Origin: Haloferula rosea
GTDB taxonomy: Bacteria > Verrucomicrobiota > Verrucomicrobiia > Verrucomicrobiales > Akkermansiaceae
Direction: 5' to 3'
Length of the DNA: 64,000 nt
Assembly: GCF_016595525.1 (NCBI RefSeq)
Contig: NZ_JAENII010000005.1
Location: forward strand, 186,001 to 250,000
How positions within the stretch are numbered: the stretch's first letter is position 1; every line of letters begins with the position of its first letter. This document shows, one piece after another, positions 32,056 to 42,100 of this stretch. The position numbers and the translations under genes were made by a program. Under the pieces are notes generated by a model. The model was not told the origin of the DNA, made no database searches, and worked only from the letters and a program-made list of their open reading frames with translations.

Positions 32056-34890
32056 ATGTCCCTACACACTGATTTCCTCAGCCGTCACCTCGGCACGATG
32101 GGCGATGATACCGCCGCCATGCTCGAACAGGTGGGTTACGAATCGCTTGCCGGATTGATTGATGATGCCGTGCCTCCGGCGATCCGCTCGAAGGAAGTAC
32201 TAGAATTGCCCGAAGCCGCTTCGGAAGCCGAGGCGCTTGATCGGCTGCGGGGTATCATGTCGCGGAACCAGGTGAAGAAGAACTGCATCGGCCAGGGGTA
32301 TCATGGCACCCATGTGCCCGGGGTGATCCAGCGGAACATTCTGGAGAATCCGGGTTGGTATACAGCCTACACACCCTATCAGGCGGAGATCGCCCAAGGG
32401 CGGCTGGAGGCATTGTTGAACTTCCAGACCATGGTGGCTGAGTTGACCGGTCTGCCGGTTTCGAATGCGTCCCTGCTCGACGAGGGGACGGCGGTGGCGG
32501 AGGCGATGAGTCTGGCCCTTGCTGGTGCGCCGAAAGGGAAGGTCATTTTTGTCGCCGAGAATTGTCATCCCCAGACGATCGATGTGGTGAGGACCCGGGC
32601 CGAGCCATTGGGCATCGAAGTGCAGGTCGGAGACTGGCGGAGTTATGACCCCGCTACGGCGGAGGGATTCTTCGCCGCGGTGGTTCAGTATCCGGACACC
32701 CACGGTCGGGTGGATGATGTGGAAGCGTTTTTCTCGAAGGTGAAGGAGGCCCGTGGAATGGCGATCGCGGCGGCGGACCTGCTGGCGCTGACATTGCTGA
32801 AGCCGCCCGGTGAGTTTGGTGCGGACATCTGCGTGGGCTCGAGCCAGCGCTTCGGAGTACCGATGGGCTTTGGTGGTCCTCACGCCGCCTTCATGGCGTG
32901 CACCGACAAGCTGAAGCGCAAGTTGCCCGGTCGGATCATCGGGGTATCCGCCGACTCGAAAGGGCGGCCCGGTCTGCGGCTTTCGCTGCAGACGCGTGAG
33001 CAACACATCCGTCGTGACAAGGCGACATCGAACATTTGCACGGCGCAGGTTCTGTTGGCGGTGATGGCTTCGATGTATGCCGTCTATCATGGCCCGGAAG
33101 GGCTCGTGCACATCGCCAAACGGGTGCACCGGGCCACGGCGCGACTTGCGAAGTCATTGCGCGATGGAGGCTTTGAGCTGGTCGGTGACTCGTTCTTCGA
33201 TGCCTTGCTCGTCAAGGTGGCGGACGACGCGGCCGGCGTGTGTGAAACAGCCTGCCTCAATGGGGTGAATCTGCGTCTGGTCGACAAGGATCACGTCGGA
33301 ATCGCGCTCGACGAGACGACCACCGAAGCGGATCTGTATTCGATCTGTGGGTCATTCGGGGTACCGCTGGTTTCGCTGGAGGATGGAGCCTTCCACTGGG
33401 AAGCCGGGCTCACGAGGCAGTCCGCGTTCCTGACCCAGAAGGTCTTCAACCAGTATCAGACCGAGACCGAGATGCTGCGCTACATCAAGCGTCTCGAATC
33501 GAAGGACCTGGCATTGAACGAGTCGATGATTCCCTTGGGATCATGCACGATGAAGCTGAATGCGACCGCCGAAATGATGCCGCTGAGTTGGCCCGAAGTT
33601 TCGTCCATCCATCCCTTCGCACCGGACGATCAGAGCATCGGCTACCGGGAGATGTTGTCGCAACTGGAGAACTGGCTGGCGGAGATCACCGGGTTTGCTG
33701 CGGTGTCGTTGCAGCCCAATGCCGGTTCACAAGGCGAGTATGCGGGGCTTCTCGCAATCCGCCGATACCATCAATCCCGGGGAGATGAACAGCGGGACAT
33801 CTGTCTGATCCCGCTGTCCGCGCATGGCACCAATCCGGCGTCCGCCGTAATGGCCGGAATGAAGGTGGTGGGTGTGCGATGTGATGACGACGGAAACATC
33901 GACGTCGAGGACCTTCAGGCGAAGATCGAGGCGAGCGAGGACCGCTTGTCCGCTTTGATGGTGACTTATCCGTCCACTCACGGGGTGTTCGAAAACACGA
34001 TCGTGGATATCTGCGAGCGCATTCACGCCGCCGGTGGGCAGGTTTACATGGATGGAGCCAACATGAATGCCCAAGTTGGCCTCACTAGTCCGGGCCTGAT
34101 CGGTGCGGATGTTTGCCACCTCAACCTGCACAAGACCTTCTGCATTCCCCACGGGGGTGGCGGTCCGGGTGTGGGGCCGATCGGTGTCGCCGAGCAACTG
34201 GTGCCATTCCTGCCGGGTCATGAAACGCTCGAGCAGACCGATGGAGTGGTATGTTCCGCTCCATGGGGGAGTGCCTCGATCAACACCATTTCGTGGATGT
34301 ACATCGCGATGATGGGGCCGGATGGTCTGACGAAGGCCACCGAGATGGCGATCCTCAATGCCAACTACATCGCCCGTCGTCTGCAGGATTTCTTCCCGGT
34401 TCTCTACACTGGCAACAAGGGCCTGGTCGCGCACGAATGCATCATCGATCTTCGTCCGCTAGCCGAGAAGAGCGGGGTGACCGTCGAGGATGTGGCCAAG
34501 CGTCTGATGGATTACGGCTACCACGCGCCGACGATGAGTTGGCCGGTGGCGGGCACCCTGATGATCGAACCCACCGAGTCAGAGGCGAAGAGCGAGTTGG
34601 ATCGCTTCTGCGATTCGTTGATTTCGATTCACGGGGAGATCATGGCCGTCGCGAATGGCGAGGCGGACCCGGTCGACAATGTGCTCAAGAACGCGCCGCA
34701 CCCGGCGGAGGATGTCTGTGCCGATGAGTGGGATCATTCCTACTCGCGGGAAAGTGCGGCTTATCCGCTGCCCGGACTTCGCAGGCACAAGTTCTGGCCA
34801 TCGGTGGGTCGAGTCGACAATGTCGCCGGAGACCGCAACCTGGTCTGCACCTGCGACAGCGTGGAAGCCTACGCTGCAGCGAGTTCGTAG
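32056..34890 (+). CDS. gcvP: Glycine dehydrogenase (decarboxylating), P protein
   Basis: The 944-residue single-chain P protein contains both halves. The N-terminal half begins [20 protein letters not shown]. In the C-terminal half the pyridoxal-phosphate Lys lies in [30 protein letters not shown] and [14 protein letters not shown] are canonical. It decarboxylates glycine and passes the methylamine to the GcvH lipoyl group. It is preceded by a terminator-like hairpin and followed after 27 bp by a NUDIX gene. Confidence 0.98.
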   Translation: MSLHTDFLSRHLGTMGDDTAAMLEQVGYESLAGLIDDAVPPAIRSKEVLELPEAASEAEALDRLRGIMSRNQVKKNCIGQGYHGTHVPGVIQRNILENPGWYTAYTPYQAEIAQGRLEALLNFQTMVAELTGLPVSNASLLDEGTAVAEAMSLALAGAPKGKVIFVAENCHPQTIDVVRTRAEPLGIEVQVGDWRSYDPATAEGFFAAVVQYPDTHGRVDDVEAFFSKVKEARGMAIAAADLLALTLLKPPGEFGADICVGSSQRFGVPMGFGGPHAAFMACTDKLKRKLPGRIIGVSADSKGRPGLRLSLQTREQHIRRDKATSNICTAQVLLAVMASMYAVYHGPEGLVHIAKRVHRATARLAKSLRDGGFELVGDSFFDALLVKVADDAAGVCETACLNGVNLRLVDKDHVGIALDETTTEADLYSICGSFGVPLVSLEDGAFHWEAGLTRQSAFLTQKVFNQYQTETEMLRYIKRLESKDLALNESMIPLGSCTMKLNATAEMMPLSWPEVSSIHPFAPDDQSIGYREMLSQLENWLAEITGFAAVSLQPNAGSQGEYAGLLAIRRYHQSRGDEQRDICLIPLSAHGTNPASAVMAGMKVVGVRCDDDGNIDVEDLQAKIEASEDRLSALMVTYPSTHGVFENTIVDICERIHAAGGQVYMDGANMNAQVGLTSPGLIGADVCHLNLHKTFCIPHGGGGPGVGPIGVAEQLVPFLPGHETLEQTDGVVCSAPWGSASINTISWMYIAMMGPDGLTKATEMAILNANYIARRLQDFFPVLYTGNKGLVAHECIIDLRPLAEKSGVTVEDVAKRLMDYGYHAPTMSWPVAGTLMIEPTESEAKSELDRFCDSLISIHGEIMAVANGEADPVDNVLKNAPHPAEDVCADEWDHSYSRESAAYPLPGLRRHKFWPSVGRVDNVAGDRNLVCTCDSVEAYAAASS

Positions 34891-34917
34891 GCGTGGTCGG
34901 GTTCCGGCGATTTCCTC

Positions 34918-35424
34918 ATGAATGCCTCACCGATTGACTGGGCCAGTTGGTCCGCGCCCACGCATGCCACGCTGATGTTCGTCGTCCGCGACGGTGAGAT
35001 CCTTCTGATCGAGAAGAAGCGGGGTCTCGGTGCGGGGAAGATCAACGGGCCGGGTGGTAAGATCGATCCGGGCGAAACGCCGTTGGAATGCGCGGTTCGG
35101 GAAACCGAGGAGGAACTTCACATTCATGTGAAGCGTCCACGCAAGATGGGGGAACTGCACTTCGCGATGTCGGATGTGCCGGACATCCTCTGCCATGTCT
35201 ATCTGGCGCATGACTTCGACGGTCGTCCGACGGAAACCGACGAGGCGAAGCCGCTGTGGTGTCGGATTGATGACATCCCCTACGACCGGATGTGGAGTGA
35301 CGACATTCACTGGTTGCCCCTCATGCTGGACCGCAGGACCTTCCTTGGGCGCTTTGTGTTCGACGGGGAAGAGGTCGGGTGGTTCGAGATGGAGAAGGAC
35401 GTCTTCTGGAAGTCGGAAGGCTGA
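34918..35424 (+). CDS. NUDIX hydrolase, 8-oxo-dGTPase (MTH1)-like
   Basis: The 168-residue protein has a complete NUDIX box: GGKIDPGETPLECAVRETEE followed by EL. The surrounding sequence (LLIEKKRGLGAGKINGPGGK, and WSDDIHWLPLMLDRRTFLGR near the end) is like eukaryotic MTH1/NUDT1 and bacterial relatives that clear oxidised purine nucleotides. Substrate assignment is by family resemblance. A bidirectional terminator follows. Confidence 0.9.
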   Translation: MNASPIDWASWSAPTHATLMFVVRDGEILLIEKKRGLGAGKINGPGGKIDPGETPLECAVRETEEELHIHVKRPRKMGELHFAMSDVPDILCHVYLAHDFDGRPTETDEAKPLWCRIDDIPYDRMWSDDIHWLPLMLDRRTFLGRFVFDGEEVGWFEMEKDVFWKSEG

Positions 35425-35440
35425 GGACAGAGACATGAAA

Positions 35441-35475
35441 AAGCCCGCACCCTGGTAGGGATGCGGGCATGTTTT
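35441..35475. terminator. Bidirectional terminator between converging NUDIX and HTH/H1-like genes
   Basis: GCCCGCA(CCCT) at 35443-35453 pairs with (AGGG)-A-TGCGGGC at 35457-35468, with one bulged A and a three-base loop. On the minus strand TTTTTC follows directly. On the plus strand TTTT follows after AT-G. Confidence 0.85.
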
Positions 35476-35497
35476 CGGGATTTTTCCTGGTGGAAAA

Positions 35498-35887
35498 TCA
35501 GAGTGAGCCTTTCAGCGCTTCGAACTCAGCCTTCATCTTGTTCAGGTCTGATTCAGCGCGTTCGATCTTGTTGTAGAGCGACTGAAGCTTGGCAAGTTTG
35601 CGGCCGATCGGAGCGGACGAGGTGCTTGCTGGTGCCTTGGCTGCGCGTGCACCGCGCTTCTTGGCGGCAGCTTTCCTTGCGGGGGCCTTCTTGGCTTTCT
35701 TCGGTGCACCGGACTTCTTCAGCCAGCTGGAGATGGTGAGAGGAGAAATCTTGAACTTCTTCGATGCAGCGGACTGGCCTCCGCGGCCCTTCTCGCTGTT
35801 GATCTTGTTGACGAAGTCGATGATCTCGGCCTTCTCCTGGTCGGAGTAGCGCTTGCCACGTGATGTTTTTTTAGCCTTGGTGCTCAT
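35498..35887 (-). CDS. Small DNA-binding protein: HTH, histone-H1-like linker, coiled coil
   Basis: The 129-residue protein has three parts. Residues 12-58 form a transposase-type helix-turn-helix (DQEKAEIIDFVNKIN, then SAASKKFKISPLTISSWLKK). Residues 60-85 are a Lys/Ala/Pro/Arg linker like histone H1. Residues 95-129 form a short coiled coil. There is no catalytic domain and no terminal repeats, so it is not an insertion sequence. A nucleoid-associated role is inferred. AT-rich DNA upstream (35888-35960) is probably its promoter region. Confidence 0.85.
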   Translation of the reverse strand: MSTKAKKTSRGKRYSDQEKAEIIDFVNKINSEKGRGGQSAASKKFKISPLTISSWLKKSGAPKKAKKAPARKAAAKKRGARAAKAPASTSSAPIGRKLAKLQSLYNKIERAESDLNKMKAEFEALKGSL

Positions 35888-35963
35888 AACGCGGGTCTTT
35901 TCTCAGATATCTACCCAGTGGCAAGTGTTAATTATAAGTGAGTTGTTGGAGATGGATGATGAA

Positions 35964-37070
35964 TCATCCTATCAACTCTTCAGGAAAGTCGCGAAGTGAG
36001 GTGATCCAATGGTCCGCACCCTCCTTCACCGCCGCTCTGGAAACCACACCACCGTAACCTATCACGGCTTCACATTCACTACGTGATTCGAGATCTGAAT
36101 TACCATCTCCGACCATCAGAATACGCTTTGGGAGAAGAGCCTGCTTCCACTCGCGGATCACTTCCGGTTTTCCGCCGTTTCTAGTAGTCGGGTAATTCTC
36201 ACCGAAGCCCTTGTAGCTCCCGTCCGGGTTCAGATGGAGGGGGACGGCCTCGATATCCTGGATTCCAAGCTCCTCGGCCAGTGGCTGGATCAGTGGAGCG
36301 AAGCCTCCCGACAGGATGACCGGATGCCAACCGGCCTGCTTCAATCGTTCAATGAGTTCCTTGGCTCCCTCGGTCTGGGTTTCCACATATTGTCGGGCCA
36401 CGGCCTCGCACAGTTCGCGATCGGGATGAATCATTTCCATTCTTCGACCGAATACTTCCTCCACGGGAACCTCACCATTCATCGCCTGATGGGTGAGCGC
36501 TTCAACCTGATGGAATACGGATTCGCCTTTGGCTCTCGCCAACTCATCGATCCCCTCGATCGTGGAAAGGGTGGAGTCGCAGTCGAAGAAGATGAGGTTC
36601 TGGCGGGGACGGGTCGGTGCCAGGATCCGGACTTCGGTATCCACACCCACATGTTGGAAGAGCTCGATGATGTCTTCATTGCTCATCCGGATGCAGCCGC
36701 AGCTCACCGGCTGACCGAGAAGGGATTCATGGTTGGTGCCATGGATGTAGATGAAACGTTCCCGGGTATTGGCATTCTCCGGATCGGTGCCGTCGAGCCA
36801 GAGGATGCGGCTGAGGATCAAGTCATGATCGTCGGCATCGCCAGACCAGACGCCTACCGGCTGTCTACCTTGGAAAATCGTCCCGGGATCGGCGTCCGCT
36901 CCAATCGTCTCGCAGATCCGGAAGGTTCCCGTGGGGGTGCGGTGGCTTTCGGGCTGGTTTCCGACGCCCTTGCGTGCACTGGAAACGGGCCATGACTGGA
37001 TGCGTTCGGTTCCACGAATCAGACTGAGCGTTTGATCGTCGATGGAGATCTCGATGGATAAGTCAGACAT
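35964..37070 (-). CDS. Fusion of an L,D-transpeptidase (YkuD) domain and a phosphoserine-phosphatase-like HAD domain
   Basis: Residues 1-150 are a YkuD domain (TPTGTFRI, then IYIHGTNHESL, then VSCGCIRMSNEDI), with His110, Cys126 and Arg128 in place. Residues 157-368 are a SerB-like HAD phosphatase with DCDST at 163-167, SGGFAPL at 254, Lys301 and GDGNSD at 321-326. Both catalytic sets appear intact. There is no signal peptide or membrane helix. This is odd, because YkuD enzymes act in the periplasm and SerB in the cytosol. It is coupled to the upstream ketosynthase by an eight-base overlap. Confidence 0.9.
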   Translation of the reverse strand: MSDLSIEISIDDQTLSLIRGTERIQSWPVSSARKGVGNQPESHRTPTGTFRICETIGADADPGTIFQGRQPVGVWSGDADDHDLILSRILWLDGTDPENANTRERFIYIHGTNHESLLGQPVSCGCIRMSNEDIIELFQHVGVDTEVRILAPTRPRQNLIFFDCDSTLSTIEGIDELARAKGESVFHQVEALTHQAMNGEVPVEEVFGRRMEMIHPDRELCEAVARQYVETQTEGAKELIERLKQAGWHPVILSGGFAPLIQPLAEELGIQDIEAVPLHLNPDGSYKGFGENYPTTRNGGKPEVIREWKQALLPKRILMVGDGNSDLESRSECEAVIGYGGVVSRAAVKEGADHWITSLRDFPEELIG

Positions 37071-38145
37071 GAGGAGATTGGATGAGGGCTACGGTGTGTT
37101 TGCCGCCCATGGCCGAGGCGATCTTGAGGATGGTCGATCCGGCGGGGAGGTCGGTGCCTTGCAGCGGGCTTCCTCGTTTCAAGGCGGCACAGGCCATGAC
37201 GGTTTCGAGCAGGCCGCTCGCTCCGATGCAGTGACCGGTATGGTGCTTCAGGGGAAGGCGGACGGAGTCGGAGGAAAGCAGGTCGTCGAGAATCTGGTTC
37301 TCACTGAGCGCATGCATCGGAGTCCCGCTGGCGTGTGGGATGCACAAGGTGGGTGACCCTTGGGCGTTGAGGACGCGCGACAGGAGTTTCCTGAGTGCGG
37401 GGAGGTCGGTGGTGGATCCCAAGGTGGCATTCGGCTCGGCGATGCTGTCATGGGTGACCAGACGGGGCGCGCGGGGCGGGGCATCGCTTTCGAGGCAGAG
37501 CGCGGCTGCTCCTTCGGCAGGAATCATGCCCGGATTCCCGGGCGTGGCGAGAATGCCGGTGGAATGAAAGGCATCGAGGACCGGACGCACGAGCGGGAGG
37601 TCGCAGGCGAGCACGAGGACCTTTCGTACGATGCCAGCCCTGAGCCAGATGGCGGCGGTGGTGAGCGCATCGAGTCCCGCGCAGCATCCATTGGAAACCA
37701 CATGCCAGTCGCCGTGGATCCCCAATTCATGGCTGACGGCGGCGGCAGGCTCGGAGGCCAGTGAGTTGCTGGCCGCCATGATGGGAAACGGGCGACGTTC
37801 GGGCCATGGCTCGAGCCAACCGGCAGCCGTCCCGCGGCTGGTCCCGAAGATGATGGCGGCTTCATCGCAATCGCTGGCGGACCATCCGGCCGCCGCGACG
37901 GCCTGGCGCGCAACGTGCAGGGTGGCACAGGTGGCCGGTGACCATTTTCGGTGACACAGCAGGGACCGAGGATCGATCCATGCTGCTAGAACATCGGCCA
38001 GCGGTTCGGGAACCTCGGTGAGCGAACCCAGCTGCCTGAATGGCGCGGGTGCCAAGTCGAGGGCCTCGAGGTGAGCCTGCGGAGTGTGGCCGAGCGTGCT
38101 GAGGCAGCCCAATCCGGTGATGCCGATTGGAACGGTCCGCTTCAA
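37063..38145 (-). CDS. Stand-alone beta-ketoacyl synthase
   Basis: The 360-residue thiolase-fold protein has a likely Cys-His-His triad: VSNGCCAGLDAL, IPHASGTPMHAL and KHHTGHCIGASG. This is the decarboxylating ketosynthase pattern (KAS I/II-like). It starts with TTG overlapping the ftsY stop as TTGA, and overlaps the YkuD-HAD gene by eight bases. The N-terminal region is shorter than in FabF. No acyl carrier protein or reductase is nearby, so its product is unknown. Confidence 0.85.
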   Translation of the reverse strand: MKRTVPIGITGLGCLSTLGHTPQAHLEALDLAPAPFRQLGSLTEVPEPLADVLAAWIDPRSLLCHRKWSPATCATLHVARQAVAAAGWSASDCDEAAIIFGTSRGTAAGWLEPWPERRPFPIMAASNSLASEPAAAVSHELGIHGDWHVVSNGCCAGLDALTTAAIWLRAGIVRKVLVLACDLPLVRPVLDAFHSTGILATPGNPGMIPAEGAAALCLESDAPPRAPRLVTHDSIAEPNATLGSTTDLPALRKLLSRVLNAQGSPTLCIPHASGTPMHALSENQILDDLLSSDSVRLPLKHHTGHCIGASGLLETVMACAALKRGSPLQGTDLPAGSTILKIASAMGGKHTVALIQSPHV

Positions 38146-38993
38146 AGCATTTCGTCGATGAAGCGCTTCCGGTTGAACAACTGGAAGGCCTCGGGTTCTT
38201 CGCCGGTGCCGAGGAAGCGGGGAGCGATCTTCAACTGATCGTGGATGTTCACGGCCACGCCTCCTTTGCCGGAACCGTCCATCTTGGTGATGATGAGTCC
38301 GTCGAGTGGGGAGGCCTTGTGGAATTCCTTGGCCTGTTGCAGGGCGTTGGTTCCGGTGGTGGCATCCACGACCAGCAGGGTGAGGTGCGGGGCGGACTCG
38401 TCCTGCTTGGCAAGAGTGCGGCGGATCTTAGCCAACTCTTCCATCAGGTTATGCCGTGTGTGAAGGCGGCCGGCGGTATCGCAGATGAGATAGCGTGCGC
38501 CACTGGCGATCGCTTGCTGGTGTGCGTTGTAGCAGACCGAGGACGGGTCGGAGTTGGGCGCGCCGGTGACCACGGGAATGTCCAGCCTTTCGCCCCAGCG
38601 CTGGAGCTGCTCGGTGGCGGCGGCGCGGAAGGTGTCGGCAGCGGCGAGAACGGTGGGTGCGCCGCGTCCTTGCAGCCAGTGCGCGAGTTTGGCGCATGAG
38701 GTGGTCTTGCCGACACCATTGATCCCGACGACCAGGAAGACGAAGGGTTTGTCGGAAGTCAGAGGCAGGGGCGGAGGGGCGTCGGGCGGAAGCCGGTCGG
38801 CGACCTTGGCGCGCGCCACTTCGATGACGTCGTCCGCAGAGACCTGGCGTCCGAGCGACTGGAGCTCATCGACGATCTCCATCGCCAGACGTGGGCCAAG
38901 GTCGGCGGCGACCAACTCGGCTTCGAGTTCGTCCCAGTCGACTTCCGCCTTGTTGGCGATCTTGTTGTAGAGCGAGGAGAAGAACCCTGCCAT
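38142..38993 (-). CDS. ftsY: Signal recognition particle receptor FtsY
   Basis: The 283-residue protein lacks the long acidic A domain of E. coli FtsY and keeps the N and G domains. P-loop GINGVGKTTSCAKLA, DTAGRLHT and TKMDGSGKGG are the SRP-GTPase motifs. LLVVDATTGTNALQQAKEF distinguishes FtsY from Ffh. It docks ribosome-SRP complexes at the membrane for cotranslational insertion. It is first in an operon with the ketosynthase and the YkuD-HAD fusion. Confidence 0.97.
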   Translation of the reverse strand: MAGFFSSLYNKIANKAEVDWDELEAELVAADLGPRLAMEIVDELQSLGRQVSADDVIEVARAKVADRLPPDAPPPLPLTSDKPFVFLVVGINGVGKTTSCAKLAHWLQGRGAPTVLAAADTFRAAATEQLQRWGERLDIPVVTGAPNSDPSSVCYNAHQQAIASGARYLICDTAGRLHTRHNLMEELAKIRRTLAKQDESAPHLTLLVVDATTGTNALQQAKEFHKASPLDGLIITKMDGSGKGGVAVNIHDQLKIAPRFLGTGEEPEAFQLFNRKRFIDEML

Positions 38994-39120
38994 GGCGCGG
39001 GGTTTCTAGGGGCGGCGGGGGCATTGGGCAAGCCAATCGCACGACTGGCTTCGGGGAAGCCCGGTGGATGGCGAGCCCTGAGCGTTGCCATGGGGCGGGA
39101 ATCGGCTAGTTTCCGCGGCA

Positions 39121-42100
39121 ATGATCTTGCGAATGATGGCATGGATGACGCTCGTGGCGACGCCGCTGTGGGGTGGTTCCGAGGACGTCATATTGGAAAC
39201 CTTTGAGGGCGATGGCTTCGGCGATTGGAAAGTCGAGGGGTCTGCGTTCGGGGCGGCTCCGGTTCCTGGAGAAATGGAGGGTTTGAACGGTCGCCTGACC
39301 GGCTTCGCCGGCGATTCGTTGGTGTGCTCTGCGCATGGTGGAGATTCAGGGATGGGATCGCTGACGTCCGGAGCGATCGTGGTTTCACGCGACCATCTCG
39401 CCTTCCTCATTGCAGGTGGGAATCATCCGGGGAAGACCGCGGTCCAGTTGCTCGTCGACGGCGAGGTCGTGCTGGAGGCAAGGGGGGATAACTCCCTGGT
39501 GTGCCGGCAGGTCGTGTGGGATGTGCGGAAGTGGAAGGGAATGAAAGTTCAATTGCGGTTGATCGATGCCTCGGCTGAAACTTGGGGGATCATTGCCGCG
39601 GATCATTTCATCGCCAGTGATTCGTCGACTCCGGTGATGCCGGTGGGTCGCACGGATTCGGATGCTGGATCCTTGGTCGCCACGGACGTGATCCCCGGTG
39701 CGAGCATTCCCGCCGGCACCCGGCTCGCGGTGTTGGCGGATCATGCATCGCATCAGGTGACGTCACCCACCGCGCTCGCCTTCGATGAGCAGGGGAACCT
39801 CTATGTGAGTGAGACCCATCGATTCAGGAATGGGATCGAGGACGATCGCGATCATCTGGATTGGTATCTCGACGACTTGGCGGCCCGGACGGTGGATGAC
39901 CGCTCCGCCTTGATTGAGAAGTGGAAGGGAAAGTTCCCCGATGGATACTTCACCCGGAAATCGGAGGTGCTCCGTCGCCTCGCCGGACGAAAGGAAGACG
40001 GTTCGTTTGAGAAGTCGACGGTGTTTGCGGATGGATTCAATGACCCGCTTGATGGTACGGCGGCCGGCGTATTTGCGATGGATGGAGTCGTCTATCTGGC
40101 GAGCATTCCGAAGATCCACAGCCTCGCGGATCGCGACGGCGATGGTGTCGCTGAGGAACGCGGCGTCGTGCAGGATGGATTCGGAGTGCGTTTCTCGCTT
40201 TCCGGTCATGATCTGAACGGATTTGCCCTGGGTCCGGATGGGCGGCTGTATGGAACGGTGGGCGACCGGGGATTCAACCTGAGAACCAGCGAGGGTGTTG
40301 TTTACGAGATGCCGAACGAAGGGGCCGTGTTCCGGTTTGAACCGGATGGGACCCAGTTCGAGGTGATCCACACCGGACTCCGGAACCCGAAGGAGATCGC
40401 CTTCGATGCCTATGGAAATGCCTTTTCCGTGGACAACAACTCCGACCAGGGGGACGAGGCACGGATCGTGTATGTCGTGGATGGTGCCGATTCGGGGTGG
40501 AGGATGGAGCATCAGGCGATGCACACCTTTCACCGCCAGATCGGACTGGATGAACGACCGCTCGGCCGGTGGATGGAGGAGAGGATGTGGGAGCCCGCTA
40601 ATGAAGATCAACCGGCCTACCTGCTGCCGCCTGTCGCAAACCTGACTTCCGGGCCTTCCGGTCTGAGCTATCATCCGGGGGCGGGTTTCCTCGAAGATGA
40701 GGTCGGCCGCTTCCTGATCTGCGACTACCGTGGCGGGGCTGCGGCTTCCGGGATCTGGTCGTTCGCCATCGAGCCAGCGGGTGGGGGGATGAAGCTGACC
40801 GACGCACGCAAGTTCCAGTGGGGCACGGCGGCGACGGATATCACCTACTCATGGGATGGCAAGGTGGTGGTCAGTGATTTCATCGGCGGCTGGCGCAGTC
40901 ATGAAGCAGGGCGCATCTATCAGATCGAAGCGGAAGAGCCGTTCCTCGCCGAGGCCGCCGTGGAGGCAGCGGTCCTGATCCGCGAGGGGTTTGACCAGCG
41001 TTCGGTCGAGGGACTTGGGAAGCTGCTGGAGCATCCCGATATGCGGGTCCGCCTGCGTGCCCATCTGGCACTCACACGGAAGGAAGAAGGCCTCAAGAAG
41101 TTGATCGAAGTTGCGGAGGAGGGCGAGGCCTTCGCCCGACTGCATGCGATCTGGGGACTCGGCGTGATCGCGCGCCGGGGTGCGGCGGCGCGGCCGGTGG
41201 TCGAGCGGGATGACTTCGTGGATCTCCCCGACAGGAAGCTGAGTGAAGTGGCATGGGGCCGACTCATCTCGCTGCTGGCCGATGAAGATGCGGAGGTACG
41301 CGCGCAGGTGGTGAAGGTGCTCGGTGAGTCGGGAGTGGTGGGTGACCGGATCAATTTCGGCGCGTTGTTCAACGACGAATCGCCCCGGGTCAGGATGTTG
41401 GCGGCGATTGCGGCGGGGCGGACCAAGGCGATCGGTTCGCTGCCGTATCTGTGGGAGATGATCATCCAGAATGATGATCAGGATCCCTACCTCCGTCATG
41501 CCGGGGCATTCGCTCTCGAACGCTTGTCGAATCCAAGGCAACTTCAGGTGCTCCACAGTCACCCGAGCAAGGCGCTCCGCCTCGCGGCCGTGGTTGCCCT
41601 CGGGCGGATGCGGGATGATGGGATCGCCTGGTATCTGGAAGACCCCGAGCCGAAGATCGTGGAGGAAGTCATCTGTACGATCCACGATCGCGGGATGGAG
41701 TCGGTCCGGCCCCTCGTGGCGAAGTTGCTGGATCGGAAGGACCGACGTACGTGGTCGGCGATGAACTGGGTCCGGCTACTGCACAGCTCGTACCGGCTTG
41801 GCACGGCGGAGCAGGTCGGGCGGGTGTTGGAGGTGGCATTGGATGATGAGGTACCGCCGGCGATCCGCAAGGAGGCGCTGCGCCTGCTCTCGCAGTGGAA
41901 TGAACCTCACCCGGTCGATCAGTCGATCGGGCGCCATGATCCGTTGCCGGAGCGCGATCCGAAGGTTGCCAGGGAGGCACTGGGTGGATCGTTGCAGCGG
42001 TTGATGAAGATCGCCGGACCATTCCGGGCCCAGGCGATCGAGACCATCCGGACGCACGGGCTCGATACCACGGCAGTGCCCGACAAGGATTTGGAATCCG

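Noticed and set aside
35498-35887. Insertion sequence suggested by the transposase-like HTH
   Set aside because: There is no catalytic domain, no orfB and no terminal inverted repeats, and the gene has its own terminator.
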